A stretch of DNA of 64,000 bases from Phanerodontia chrysosporium (taxonomy: Eukaryota > Basidiomycota > Agaricomycetes > Polyporales > Phanerochaetaceae), in contig MJGA01000004.1 in assembly GCA_001910725.1 (NCBI GenBank), forward strand, positions 434,001-498,000, in the 5' to 3' direction. The notes below the pieces were generated by a model, which made no database searches, was not told the DNA's origin, and saw nothing but the letters and a program-made list of their open reading frames with translations. Shown here piece after piece: positions 53,509 through 63,595 of this stretch (position 1 is the stretch's first letter; every line of letters starts with the position of its first letter). A program made the position numbers and the translations under genes.

Positions 53509-55441
53509 ATGTCGTCTACCGATCCTGAGGACCCGCACCGGTCGGGTCGTAGCGATGACGAAAAGACTGTGCGCGATGAGCAGATGGACCATCACGATTT
53601 CGGACACAAGAAAGACACGGAGAGCGGCGCGTACGTTGATGGGGATGACCAGACACGTGAACAGGTGGTCGAGGTCGGCGCAGATGATGAAGAGTTTCCT
53701 GAAGGTGGGACCAAGGCGTGGTTAATCGTATTTGGGGTGAGTGGTTTCAGACACCATCCGGATTTTAGCTCCTCTCGCTGAACCTTCTTCCAGGCTGCAC
53801 TAGGGAATGCATCTACATTTGGTTACGTGAATGCCTGGGGAGTGAGTAGCCTTGTGGGTTATTGAGTGAGAGTTCCTGACCTTGCCGCAGATCTTCCAGA
53901 CATATTATCAACAAACACTCTTAAGCGACACGTCGCCCTCGACAATGTGAGTGCTTGCATCGCTCGCTCGTGCACTGCCCTCTGACGCAGTGCAGAGCAT
54001 GGATAGGTTCCATACAGGCGCGTTTTGCCCCGTATCCGAGTCGGAGCGCGGTCTGACCGCTACGCTACAGTATGCACTTACATTCATGCCGGGGCTCTTC
54101 GTCGGCCAGCTCTTCGACCGAGGACACCTCAAGGTCCCGCTAGTAGCGGCGTCCATCGGGCTTGTGGTCTCCACATTGTTGGTTGCGCAATGCACAGTCT
54201 ACTGGCAATTTCTCCTGTGTCAAGGTTTCGCGGTCGGGGTACGTATTTCGAGACGACGTGATTGTGGTAGCCGGGCTAACATGTTGAGTACAGCTCTTCT
54301 CTGGCTTGACATTCGGACCACTGGTTGCTGTCGTGGCGCATTGGTTCCGGCGAAGAAAGGGGCTTGCACTAGGTTGTTTGGCGTTGGGCTCAAGCTCCGG
54401 GGGCACACTGTTCCCCATCATTGTTCACAACCTGATAGACTCGGTGGGGTATGTCGTCTTTCTGTTCTCCGGAGGAGGACCTCGGCACTAACCTGTTCAA
54501 AGATTCAAGTGGACGATGCGCATAGTCGCTTTGATATTGCTCTGCTTCCTTACTGTCACGTTCTTGACGGTCGAGCGTCGTCTGCCACCAAAGCCCGACC
54601 CCGGCCCTATAATCAATTTACGAGAGTTCCACTCTGTGGCGTACACTGTATACGTCCTTTCTGGTTTTGTGACATTCCTCGGTCTGTACACGGTGAGTTT
54701 TCTTCAGGAACTCGATCGAACTCGTTCAGATGCTGAGTAGCTTTCTACAGATGCTAACCTACATCAACGTCAGCGCTGAATTCGTTGGAATCGATCCAAG
54801 CTTTGCTGTCTACCTTGTGTCAATCGGTAATGCAGGGTCGGCGGTTGGCCGTGTCATTGCTGGGCTCCTTGCAGATAGATTTGGTACGTTCCTAGTCCGT
54901 GATTCCCTCCACTCATCTGAGGCGTCTTCAATGTTTAGGACCACTGAATATCATGATACCTGCGACGCTCTTCGCGGGCATCACAACGTATATCTGGCCT
55001 TTTATTCACTCAATAGCGGCCTATGTAGTCCTCGGCATAGTGAACGGGTAAGAATATCGGCGATGAGCTCTTCCAACATTTGACGTGTGTCCTTCTCCAG
55101 CATGTTCACAGGTGTATATGCGTCCATGCTCACCGCTCCCCTACTCGGGATGGGCCAAACACAAACCGTCGGCCTGCGCGTCGGCATGTTCTTCAGCATC
55201 CTCGCGCTGGGTGCGCTAGCAGGTCCTCCGATATCTGGCGCCATCAATGATGCGACCGGAGGATACAAGGAAGTGGGCTACTATGCCGGTGCGTTCTTCC
55301 GACATCTCGCGGACCCGCGTCCGTACTGACAGAGGCCCACTTCCAGGGAGCTCCATTATGTGTGCGGTTGTCTGCCTAATTATTTCTAGACACTTGATTC
55401 TGCGACGACTCTGGGGAAGGCATAAGAGCCTGGCAGCCTAA
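53509..55441 (+). CDS. MFS monocarboxylate-type transporter (intact tandem copy)
   Basis: Plasma-membrane carrier of the major facilitator superfamily, monocarboxylate-permease-like branch; substrate unknown. ATG 53509 gives an acidic cytosolic N-terminus (MSSTDPEDPHRSGRSDDEKT), then the same exon pattern as the copy at 48948: AALGNASTFGYVNAWG, IFQTYYQQTLLSDTSPSTI, LFVGQLFDRGHLKVPL, FGPLVAVVAHWFRRRKGLALG (loop after helix 4), LGLYT, GRVIAGLLADRFG (helix 8-9 RxxG-like loop), LGALAGPPISGAINDATGGY, then VGYYAG and a final exon ending LWGRHKSLAA. One intron, after AWIGSIQ, seems to begin GC rather than GT (gcgcgt at about 54019), where the sister gene has GTAAGC. Otherwise all introns are canonical and the frame is whole to TAA 55439-55441. 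Similarity with the sister gene indicates local tandem duplication. Confidence 0.88.
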
Positions 55442-55765
55442 ACTAACAATTCATGATGATGAACGAGCTATTTTCACAAAAGCAATGGACACCCGCCGCA
55501 TTCCACGCATATCCGCACGTTGCATTCTGTATCATATTATACATCTCCACCTGGAAATACATGACATTGGTTCGGACGCAAACTCAAGCTGACTGGGATG
55601 GCCGCTCCGAGCTGAGCTGAGCTGACTGCACAGGCGCTTGTCCGGAACCGATAATACCGCGGCGTCATGGCTTGCACTTAAGGTCACTACCGCGCAGTAT
55701 CCTCTCTCGTTCGAACAGCTACTACTAAGCACATACAAGTCTTCAAACCATTCGCGCATTCCAAC
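55442..55765. promoter_or_regulatory. Upstream region of the Hel2-type gene
   Basis: 324 bp between two plus-strand genes. 'gctgagctgagctgactg' at about 55608-55626 is a short GCTGA repeat. No gene is supported. Confidence 0.4.
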
Positions 55766-58354
55766 ATGGCCACACAAGTCGCCACTCAGACTCAGGCTCG
55801 TGGCACGGCCCAGCGCGGCCGGCGGATGAACCGCGGTCGTGGCGGAAACAGAGGAGGGCGTGGAGGGAAGGCTGCGAAGGGGCAGGTGGGGGACTCTGTC
55901 GGCCCTGAGGAGCAACAGCCAGAAGCTGCCGGGGTGAAGAAAAAGAAGAGACGAAGGTCGAGAATCAAGCCGATAACGCTGACGGCGACGTGGACGACGC
56001 GGTCTGCTGGATCTGCGCAGAACCCGTGAAGTACTACGCTCTCTCCGAGTGTGGACACCGCACCTGCCATGTCTGTGCGCTGCGCTTGCGTGCACTGTAC
56101 AAGAAGATGGAATGCACGTTTTGCAAGGCAGGTTTCGCGTTATAATGTCGGTAGCAGAGAAATCATGACCGCGATTTGCAGGAGCCACAAAATACCGTCG
56201 TGTTCACCGTGTCCCCTGATGCACCATGGTCGTCCTACGATCCGTCTTCAATGCCATACAAGGATTCGAAGCTCAGCATCTCCTTCGAGTCACAGGAAAT
56301 GATGGAAGAAAGCCTGGTTCTGCTACGCTTTAACTGCCCTGACCAGCAATGCGACTATATCGCGAATGGCTGGAGCGATTTGAAGCTGCATACGCGGGGG
56401 ACACATGGGAAAGTCATGTGGTACGTCGCTGGCAATCTACGTTGCTCGTGGAAACGATCTCAAGTATCACAGTGACCTTTGCATACGCTTCAAGAAAATC
56501 TTCGCGCACGAACACATCCTGTACAACCCTGGCCAGCTCCCTGTTCACCTGCCGTCCCTGCAGAGGGGGCATCGCCAAAGCGGAAACAAAGACAAAGTCG
56601 AGGGTGGCGTGCACCCACTCTGCGAATTCTGTCGCGAATGCTTCTTCAGTGATGATGAGCTATTCAAGCACATGCGCGAAAAGCACGAAGAATGCTTCAT
56701 CTGTAAGCGCAACGAGGTGAAGGATCAATAGTACGTATTTCATCCCGCACAGTAGACCGAGCCCTGACAGCCCTTCAGCTTTAGGAATTGGGAGGCATTG
56801 GTGAGTAGACCGCAATGTCCGCGGAAGTCCAGACTGGAGCTTCCGCAATAGGAACAACACTTTCAGCAAGCGCACTACCCATGCACGTACGCGTCCTGCC
56901 AAGCCCAGAAGTTCGTTGTCTTTGGCTCTGCACTCGACCTCAAGGCACATATGGTCGAGGTGCACGGCTCCGACATGTCTTCGCGGGACATGAAGGACGC
57001 GCGACGGATACAGGCCGAATTTGAGTTCGAGGAAGTCGGCGTAGGAGGGCGGCGAGGAAGGCGCGATCGTGGCGACAGGGAGCACGAACGCGAGCCGCCA
57101 CCACACGCTGGGCCCTCGAGGGCCAACGCTGCTGGCGCGAGGCGCAGGGAAGCCTTCGGGGGCAACCTTACCTCGGAAAGCGGGCCTGCAACTCCCAATG
57201 GTGGCGCGAGCCGCATGGCCAGCCGTCGGCAGAGCCCCTCGCCTGACATGGACCCTGCGTTGGCCGAGTGCGTTTTCTACTTTTTGAACAGAGCATCGTG
57301 GATACTGACTTGGGCCACATAGACGGTACTCAGCACTTCTCTCTCGCGTCGCCTCCGTCGCACCCAACCCGAACAGCGCCCTGCCGGCTGTGAAGGCTGC
57401 CATTCGGTCGTACCGTGCCAACGAGTCTGCCGCTCGGGACCTGATCTCCACGATATGGAACATCTCTGATAACAACCTCGAGGGCACCGCGGGCATCATC
57501 AACGCGGTGGTGGAGTTCATCGAAGAAGAAGACAAGAAGAAGGATCTTCTGCAAGCATGGAATGGGTTCAAGATCGAGGTGAGTAACTCCGCACCAGAGA
57601 CGGGATCACTCTTACGAACGTCACATCGCAGCAACGCAACCAGTTCCCTGAGCTCGTGCCGTCTGGCTCAGGCTCGCAGTGGGCAGGTATCACCAGTGGA
57701 CGTCTGCTCAACGCGAAGCAGTCGACGTCATCTCGGTCTCATGGCCAGTCTTCCGGTCAAGTCCTTGACAGAGTCGCCCGCGCTGCAGCATCGTCCACTA
57801 TGAGGCCTGTCCCCGGCTCAGGGAGGCCAGCTCCCGCTGCTGCCACCACTTCAGCATCTGCCGCGCCTGCCTTCCCTCCTCTAGGCTTCCCGCCGCTCGC
57901 CGCAGGATCCAGCGCACCGGCCGGTAGGGGACAAGGCCAGCGCAACACTCCTTGGGCTGGTTCATCAGTCGCTGCGGCGACGTCGTCTGGCGGAGCTGCT
58001 GTCATCCGAGGCCCGATGTCCGTCCCAGGACCCGCCGCACGCTCCGGCAAGGCACCGCCACCGCCGAACCTGTCGAAGGCGGCATTCCCAGAGCTCCCAT
58101 CAGCATCCAGCACGCGCGTACCCAGGGCTGCTGTAGGCGGAAACAAGTCGTTACAGAACATCCTCGGCAGCACGACACCGCCGACGCCTGTCTGGGAGAA
58201 GACCCCTGCGAACGCGAACGCAAACGGCGCAGGCCCATCTGCCGAGCCGGCTGCGTCCGAGAATGTGCAGGAGAATGGCAGCTCGGGCAAAGGGAAGAAA
58301 GGGAAGGGCAAGCAGAAGCAGACTTTGTTCACCTTGGGTTCCTTCCCGACCTAA
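55766..58354 (+). CDS. HEL2: RING/zinc-finger E3 ubiquitin ligase, Hel2/ZNF598 type; one apparent frameshift
   Basis: Senses collided ribosomes and ubiquitinates 40S proteins to start ribosome-associated quality control. Exons 55766-56127, 56182-56420, 56473-56730, 56779-56800, 56852-57267, 57323-57578, 57632-58354. An Arg/Gly-rich start precedes a RING finger (CWICAEPVKYYALSECGH, then CHVCALRLRALYKK, ECTFCK). C2H2 fingers follow (FNCPDQQCDYIANGW, HPLCEFCRECFFSDDE, CTYASCQAQKFVVF), then a helical segment (ALLSRVASVAPNP, VEFIEEEDKKKDLLQ) and a low-complexity C-terminus with NLSKAAFPELPSAS-type motifs, as in ZNF598 and yeast Hel2. The exons total one base short of a whole frame: the slip is at GGGG 55931-55934, before the RING, and one extra G restores it (about 758 aa). 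The first intron needs a GC donor (AAG-gcaggt), unusual but known. Confidence 0.88.
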
Positions 58355-58708
58355 ATGCGAACGACCTGGCATATAAGCAAGAATATCCTCATAACCCGTG
58401 GAAATCTATACTAGACACGCTTGTACGGTCGTCGCAATAGTACTTCTTGTACGTCGCAGTGGAAGGCCTATTCATGTAGTTTGCCTTCACCCATTCTGGA
58501 GTTGTGTCCCCAACGTGCACGGAGGACCGATGTGGGATGGCCAATTTTGTACCGCTAGTCACTCTGCCCAATGACTTGGACCGGAGCAGGGTGTTTGCGT
58601 ATTGTAGTCGTAGCAAAGTTGAGAGCAGGAGCGCTACGAGAAAGAGGGTTTAGCCCTCGAAACAATCGGAGTTGGTCACGACGCACCCAGCATAGATCTT
58701 CAACATCA
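58355..58708. other. Convergent 3' region, Hel2-type / mL54
   Basis: 354 bp between the stops of the Hel2-type gene (+) and the mL54 gene (-). No gene or repeat recognised; expected to hold both 3' ends. Confidence 0.5.
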
Positions 58709-59144
58709 TTACTGCGTCTTCATAAAGTTCTGCTCTCTTATACGCAGTCTGTTCTCTCTCCGCATGCGGTACTTCTCGGCCTTGCCTCCGGGGCCATCGT
58801 CAGGCAGCTGCTTCGGCTCGAGCAGCTTCCACAACCAGTCGGGGTATGCGTCGTCGGGCAGCGCCATCACAGGCGCCTGTCCCTTTCGCCAGTTCAGGCC
58901 GACAAGGATGGTGCCTTCCGGGCAGCTAGACTTGGCCGGTGCTGCAGCAGCGTGCGTTCCGGGCCTAATGAGCACCAACCGGTCGCGTACGTCGGGATTG
59001 GGACTACGTACCGAGCTCATCGGTCTCAGCAGTCGGTGCAGATGCCGCCGCTGTCTTGTCGTCCGCCTTTGCAGCATAGAACCTGCGAGGCTGCAGGCAG
59101 ACGGCGAGCTGCCGCGGTCGTGGTAGCGTGCGGAGGAGAGACAT
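58709..59144 (-). CDS. MRPL37: Mitochondrial large-subunit ribosomal protein mL54
   Basis: Two exons, 59144-59008 and 58964-58709, joined by a 43-nt intron (GTAGTC...ATTAG), give 393 nt, 130 aa, normal for the family. The N-terminus MSLLRTLPRPRQLAVCLQPR plus RRFYAAKA is a mitochondrial presequence. The core GTILVGLNWRKGQAPVMAL and PDDAYPDWLWKLLEPK matches the mL54 (yeast Mrpl37) family signature of 'LnwlKg..pv.alpDdeYPdWLW'. The basic tail (RMRRENRLRIREQNFMKTQ) is also typical. The intron boundary was chosen at AC/GTAGTC rather than the upstream GTACGT because only the former keeps frame. Confidence 0.88.
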
Positions 59145-59912
59145 TAGGCGTGACGGGACGGGGCGTGACGACCCAACATTTGGCGGTCCGTAACGAGCGT
59201 GACGGACTGCAATTACGTTTGAGCGATTTGTCAGCGCTCGACGTGTCGTGTGAGTGAAATGGTGATATTCCAGTTGTCTCCTTTCTACCACGACCATTTA
59301 CCACATATTCCCTTCTCAGACCGCGTGCATGCACTATAAGACAACTCGCGGGAAGATACTCAGTGAGGTTATCGCAGGCTTGGCCAGCCAAGGACACCGG
59401 TAAGTTCGACGTAAACTTCTACAGCTAGGCACGAATGAGGTAGATGCAAGCCTGCTGCTTCCACCCAAGAGTCATTCGAGCTGTTTGTAGCTTGAAGAAC
59501 ATCCCCAGCTAACGGCTCCCCATCCTCATCGCCTCTACGGGTGGTGGAGTTACTAATGTGGGGAAGAGTAATAATACTTCGCGACTCTCGAGGCATCTAT
59601 TTAGCTGAGACTCAGTGTCGACGGTCTATGGCTTTATTCCATGCCTTACATGTCTACATTGAAGTGTCTTGTAACTCTGATAATTCTTGCTGATTAGACT
59701 CTGAATACACTCCTTCACCAAATACTCCCACACGGACACAGTTCTCTGCGGATGGGATAATCGAGTCTCGAAGGAATACACTATAAGGGTATGTATGCTC
59801 ATGCTAGGCTGGGGGCGGGTATCCAAGGCAACCTTAGGAGGAAGAGGAGGATATCTAAGGAGGAGACAGGCATTTCGAAGTAACGAACGGCTGAGCGCGC
59901 TGCGTTCGCTCG
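59145..59912. other. Intergenic, no gene seen
   Basis: 768 bp between the mL54 start (leftward) and the stop of the membrane-protein paralogue, both minus strand. It holds the mL54 promoter. The open frames are short and without motifs; no RNA gene or repeat recognised. Confidence 0.45.
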
Positions 59913-61697
59913 TTAAGAGAAATGGGGCAGGTAGATGGAGAGGTCGGGTAGCTCAAAGGCTTTATCAGGGAGGTACAACAGCTGTCTGATACTCTCCAGG
60001 AGCACATACCCGCTTGCCAGCGGGTAGAGCAAGATGCACGTGTTGAGGACGATCCGAGAGACGCGGCGGACGACGGTGCCCCACTGCGTGGAGACGGCCG
60101 AGTACTGGAAGAACGCGACGCCGAGGACGATGAGCGTGACGGCCGCGTACCGCCAGAGCGTGCGCTCGACGGGTGTCGGGAACTGCGCGTTCCACGCAAT
60201 GAGGTGGATCACGCCGTACGCGGTCGCGATCGCGAGCGAGACCGCGGGCCACCACGCCGTCTCGCCGTGCTTGAACACGGACATCTGGAGCCCGCCGTGC
60301 CGCGAGATGAGCACGCGCTCCTGGCGCAGCTGCGTGTCGCCGTACCTCCTCAGGCCCCGCGCGGCGAGCGCCCAGCGGTCCATGTCCTCGACGCCGAGTG
60401 TCACAGTGTGGTCGACGCCGCGCGGACGGTTGTACCACGGGAGGCATGACCGGCCAAAGACAATGCGGTGGTGCGGGTCGGGCCGCTTGTGGACGACCTC
60501 GAAGCGGTAGCCTTCGATGAGGAAAGACTCGCCGGGGCGGACGTCCAGGGGAAATTCATATGTGCCGTCGTGCTTGTCTTCGGCAGACGCAGGAGTGACC
60601 TTGAGGTACGACGACTCGCTGTCGCAGAGGTACCACACGAGCCCTGCGATGTAGTCCTTGTGCACACGGCTCGTGAAGAGCATGTATGCGGCGAGTTCGT
60701 CCGCGCGTTCTCCTCGGATAAACGTTGGTTCGAGCACGTCGAACGGCTTTTTCCACCAAATGACGCATGTCACGACCGTGCAGAGCGCGTGCGCGAGAGT
60801 GAAGATCTCGAGGAGGCTCATCGGGAGCCGCTGGGCCGCGCGGGATGCGCAGGAAATGCAGAAATACAGGAGCTGGACCATGAGCAGAGCTTTCGCCAGG
60901 ACGTCGGATCGGCTCTTGTTCTGGATTTGCTTCTCAGATAGGTCAGGGAGCAGTTCCGGTGCGTTCTCTAGGACGAAACGAAGGCCGGATAGGGTGAGCA
61001 CAAATTGCGTCTCTCCTTCGAGCATTGGGGGCGTCTCGAGTACGAAGCCACCCATGACGCCGTAGAACGCGTGTGCTAGTGTCCATGGGTGCTTTCGTCG
61101 TGACATTTGGGCGGACCGAGACGGCGTGTCAGGTATATCCTAGGAGTCCAGTTGGAATGAGCTGATAATATTGTCGTGAAGGCGGATTCATACCTCGTAG
61201 ACTTCTACTATCGCCTCCTCCTTCTCCTTGTAGTCGAAGAACTCATCTTCATCCGAGGTACTTGACACGACAGTTGCCTGCTATAAACATAACTCGTTAT
61301 CGAAAGCATAGCACATGGGCGAGGACGATCACTCTACCTTGGGGTGGGTCCGCGACATAATCAAGGAATTCCAGCCCTTCCGTAGCCAGCTGCATGTCGG
61401 CACCGTGGGCTCGACGGGCAGGTACTTCTGCGCCTGCTCCAGGAGCACATACGCACGGTACAGCTGACAGCATGCCACGTAGAGGAGCAGGTCAGGAGCG
61501 ACTATACCAGTGACGAGCCACCCGAGCTTGTCGACATGGCTCGACCATCTGGATGGTCGTAATGGCACATCAACGTGCACGGCGCTCCAGATGCAGATCA
61601 CGAGCGTCGAGAGGCAGGTCGTGATGATCTCGAATGTACCACGGACGTTGGGACTGGATCGCCATGTCGCCTCGGGGAACTGAGATGTGTGATTCAT
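59913..61697 (-). CDS. Agaricomycete multi-pass membrane protein, intact paralogue
   Basis: Three exons (61697-61338, 61280-61194, 61139-59913) sum to 1674 nt, 557 aa. The start MNHTSQFPEATWRSS is the first in-frame ATG after an in-frame splice-like stretch; an extra upstream exon is possible. Hydrophobic segments include FEIITTCLSTLVICIWSAVH, LVTGIVAPDLLLYVACCQLY, ALLMVQLLYFCISCASRAAQ, FTLAHALCTVVTCVIWW, AVSLAIATAYGVIHLIAW and AAVTLIVLGVAFFQY. Other conserved features are RRKHPWTLAHAFYGVMGGFV, LPDLSEKQIQNKSRSD, and the C-terminal LLESIRQLLYLPDKAFELPD. This is a family of fungal integral membrane proteins common in Agaricomycetes with no assigned function. Its frame-broken relative lies at 41574-43403 in the opposite orientation. 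No frame breaks here. Confidence 0.82.
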
Positions 61698-63311
61698 CCT
61701 GGAGAAAGAGACAAGACACTTACATTGACACACCACATGGGATCTGGGGCTATATCCCGCTGTACAAGGTTCGGAAGAGCGGGTCAACTGGGCGTGCACA
61801 GCATGCAGGGTTCTGCACCGCCGAAAAGCACCCATATGAGTGTCCAATTGAGCTATTTGGACATGGGCCATGCTAGTGAACTGTCAAACCTTCGCAGGCG
61901 TGTACACTGACTGAATTGACGCATGTTCTTTTTTCCCAAGGTGGAAAGGGTCTTGAAGGTTGAGGACGCTAGGTGGCCGAGTACGCTGGTCCTAGGGATC
62001 TGCCTAATTCGACGTGAGAGCTATACGCTGGGCGAACAATACAGTCGTTCGCTGTCGATCAGCATAGCGCGAGAGCGTTCGGGTTGTTCAAAGTTCACGA
62101 ATAGGATCGCCAAGGGGTAGAGTTAAAAAAGACCTAGACAGAGCCATCGACAGGGCCAGAGACACGGGGCACCCCGCCGTACTCAAGATCAGTGATTGGA
62201 TGGGAAGAAGTGGACCACCAAGACTGGTGAAGAAACTGGTACACGCTAGAAACAGCTTCACCATATGGCCGGGGTTTACGACTGATGGGAGCGCAAGAAC
62301 TTGAAAACATTACAGTTAAAGGATTGATAATATGACAAAGGGATCGCGAGAGTCACAAAGGTAGAAGGCGTTCCGGGATTATAGGATGGGATTTAGGGCC
62401 AAACGCAGTTGTAGGGAGAACGGTGGACCCCTCCAGGTGTCGCAGGTAGAGTGGGCGAGTTCGTGGACTTTATGTACGATGCCGTAAGCAAGGGAAATTA
62501 GATCTGAAACAGGTCGAGGTCGAGGTCGAGGTCGTCGGATGTAAGGTCGACGTCGACGCACCAGCTTCGTGGCGCTCGGCACCTTCTCACGGCTTCGAAC
62601 CATCCTGTTCGTGCATCTTGTTCATTCATTGACAACATTGCGCTTGAACAGAGGCATGAAGCTCGAACATAACGAATCTCAGACTGCTGTGGACGCCGCC
62701 GCACAAAACCTGTGTACATACACTGGGCAGATACTTCATATAGTCTGCTGAGACCTAGCACAGACCGCAAGCAGACCGTGCGAATACCCGCCCCATGAGC
62801 GAAAGCCAGTAGAGAACTTCGTTATTGGGTGTGCTATATGTACTACACGCAGAAGCGGGAGAACGGACAATGTAAGACACGTAATAGAGCCATAGACCTT
62901 GGGATCTCGGTCTCAGCTATTGAAATGCCTATGGAACCAATTATCTTGCTCTTGCCCACAAAAAAGGAACTCCTGCATCCGTGGCGGCGACGAGAACGCG
63001 GAGTGTTTTCGGGGCGTGTCATCTCTGAATAAATGAGCGGAAGGTCATACGCAAAGCAGTGCTGGTGCTATCGCCAGAGGACTAATGACATCACATCTGA
63101 CATAGATGGTAGGTATCACCTTTGGGTATTTTTCCAAGCCCCTTGATGGTAGGACACACTCGTGAAACTATAAGGGGGAAAGAGGAGATGCTCAAGTCAT
63201 GGTTGTTTATGAACAAGTTCAACGTTCCAGGGTGACGTGCATGAGAAACTGAAAAATTCACACGACACTTGGCAATCAGAATGTATAAAAATATATTTAT
63301 TTTCGTTTGCA
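61698..63311. other. Long intergenic region with one odd open stretch
   Basis: 1.6 kb between the membrane-protein gene start and the tRNA. Mostly featureless. At about 62070-62302 (+) roughly 75 codons are open to TGA with a natural-looking composition (KKDLDRAIDRARDTGHP, then VLKISDWMGRSGPPRLVKKL), but there is no ATG or splice support; it could be a fossil fragment of a transposon or gene. 'ggtcgaggtcgaggtcgaggtcg' at 62511-62533 is a short GGTCGA repeat. An AT-rich stretch precedes the tRNA. Confidence 0.4.
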
Positions 63312-63385
63312 GGCCGACTAGCTCAGTTGGTTAGAGCGTGGTGCTAATAACGCCAAGGTCGTCGGTTCGATCCCGGCGTTGGCCA
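63312..63385 (+). tRNA. tRNA-Ile, anticodon AAT
   Basis: 74 bases, no intron. The acceptor stem GGCCGAC pairs with GTTGGCC, with one G-T pair and discriminator A at 63385. The D arm has AGCTCAGTTGGTTAGAGC, the anticodon stem-loop is TGGTG-CTAATAA-CGCCA, and the T arm carries GGTTCGATCC. Anticodon AAT (read as IAU after editing) decodes isoleucine codons AUU/AUC. Internal A and B boxes are intact. Confidence 0.97.
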
Positions 63386-63595
63386 GTCTTTTTCCTTTTT
63401 CCGCCTACTCTTATAACTTACTCAATGATTGTTCTTCGCCTGACCGCTACTACGCCAATCATCGAGGAAAAGCGTTTGCCAGGTGCACTATCTGACGGAC
63501 ACAAGACCATCGACGTGTAAGGGGTATATTTCCTGTGTGAGATGTGGCAAGGACCAATGTAACACTTCGCATATGAAATGTATGAGCAGACAGCC
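63386..63595. other. Spacer between tRNA and AP endonuclease 3' end
   Basis: 210 bp, AT-rich; contains the Pol III terminator and the 3' region of the minus-strand AP endonuclease gene. Nothing else recognised. Confidence 0.5.
63389..63393 (+). terminator. RNA polymerase III terminator
   Basis: A run of five T starts four bases after the tRNA 3' end; a second T run follows at about 63396-63400. This is the standard Pol III stop signal. Confidence 0.85.

Noticed and set aside
61338..61871. Upstream extension of the intact membrane protein to 61871
   Set aside because: Includes a low-quality N-terminus absent from the paralogue; a splice acceptor just before ATG 61697 makes the later start more likely.
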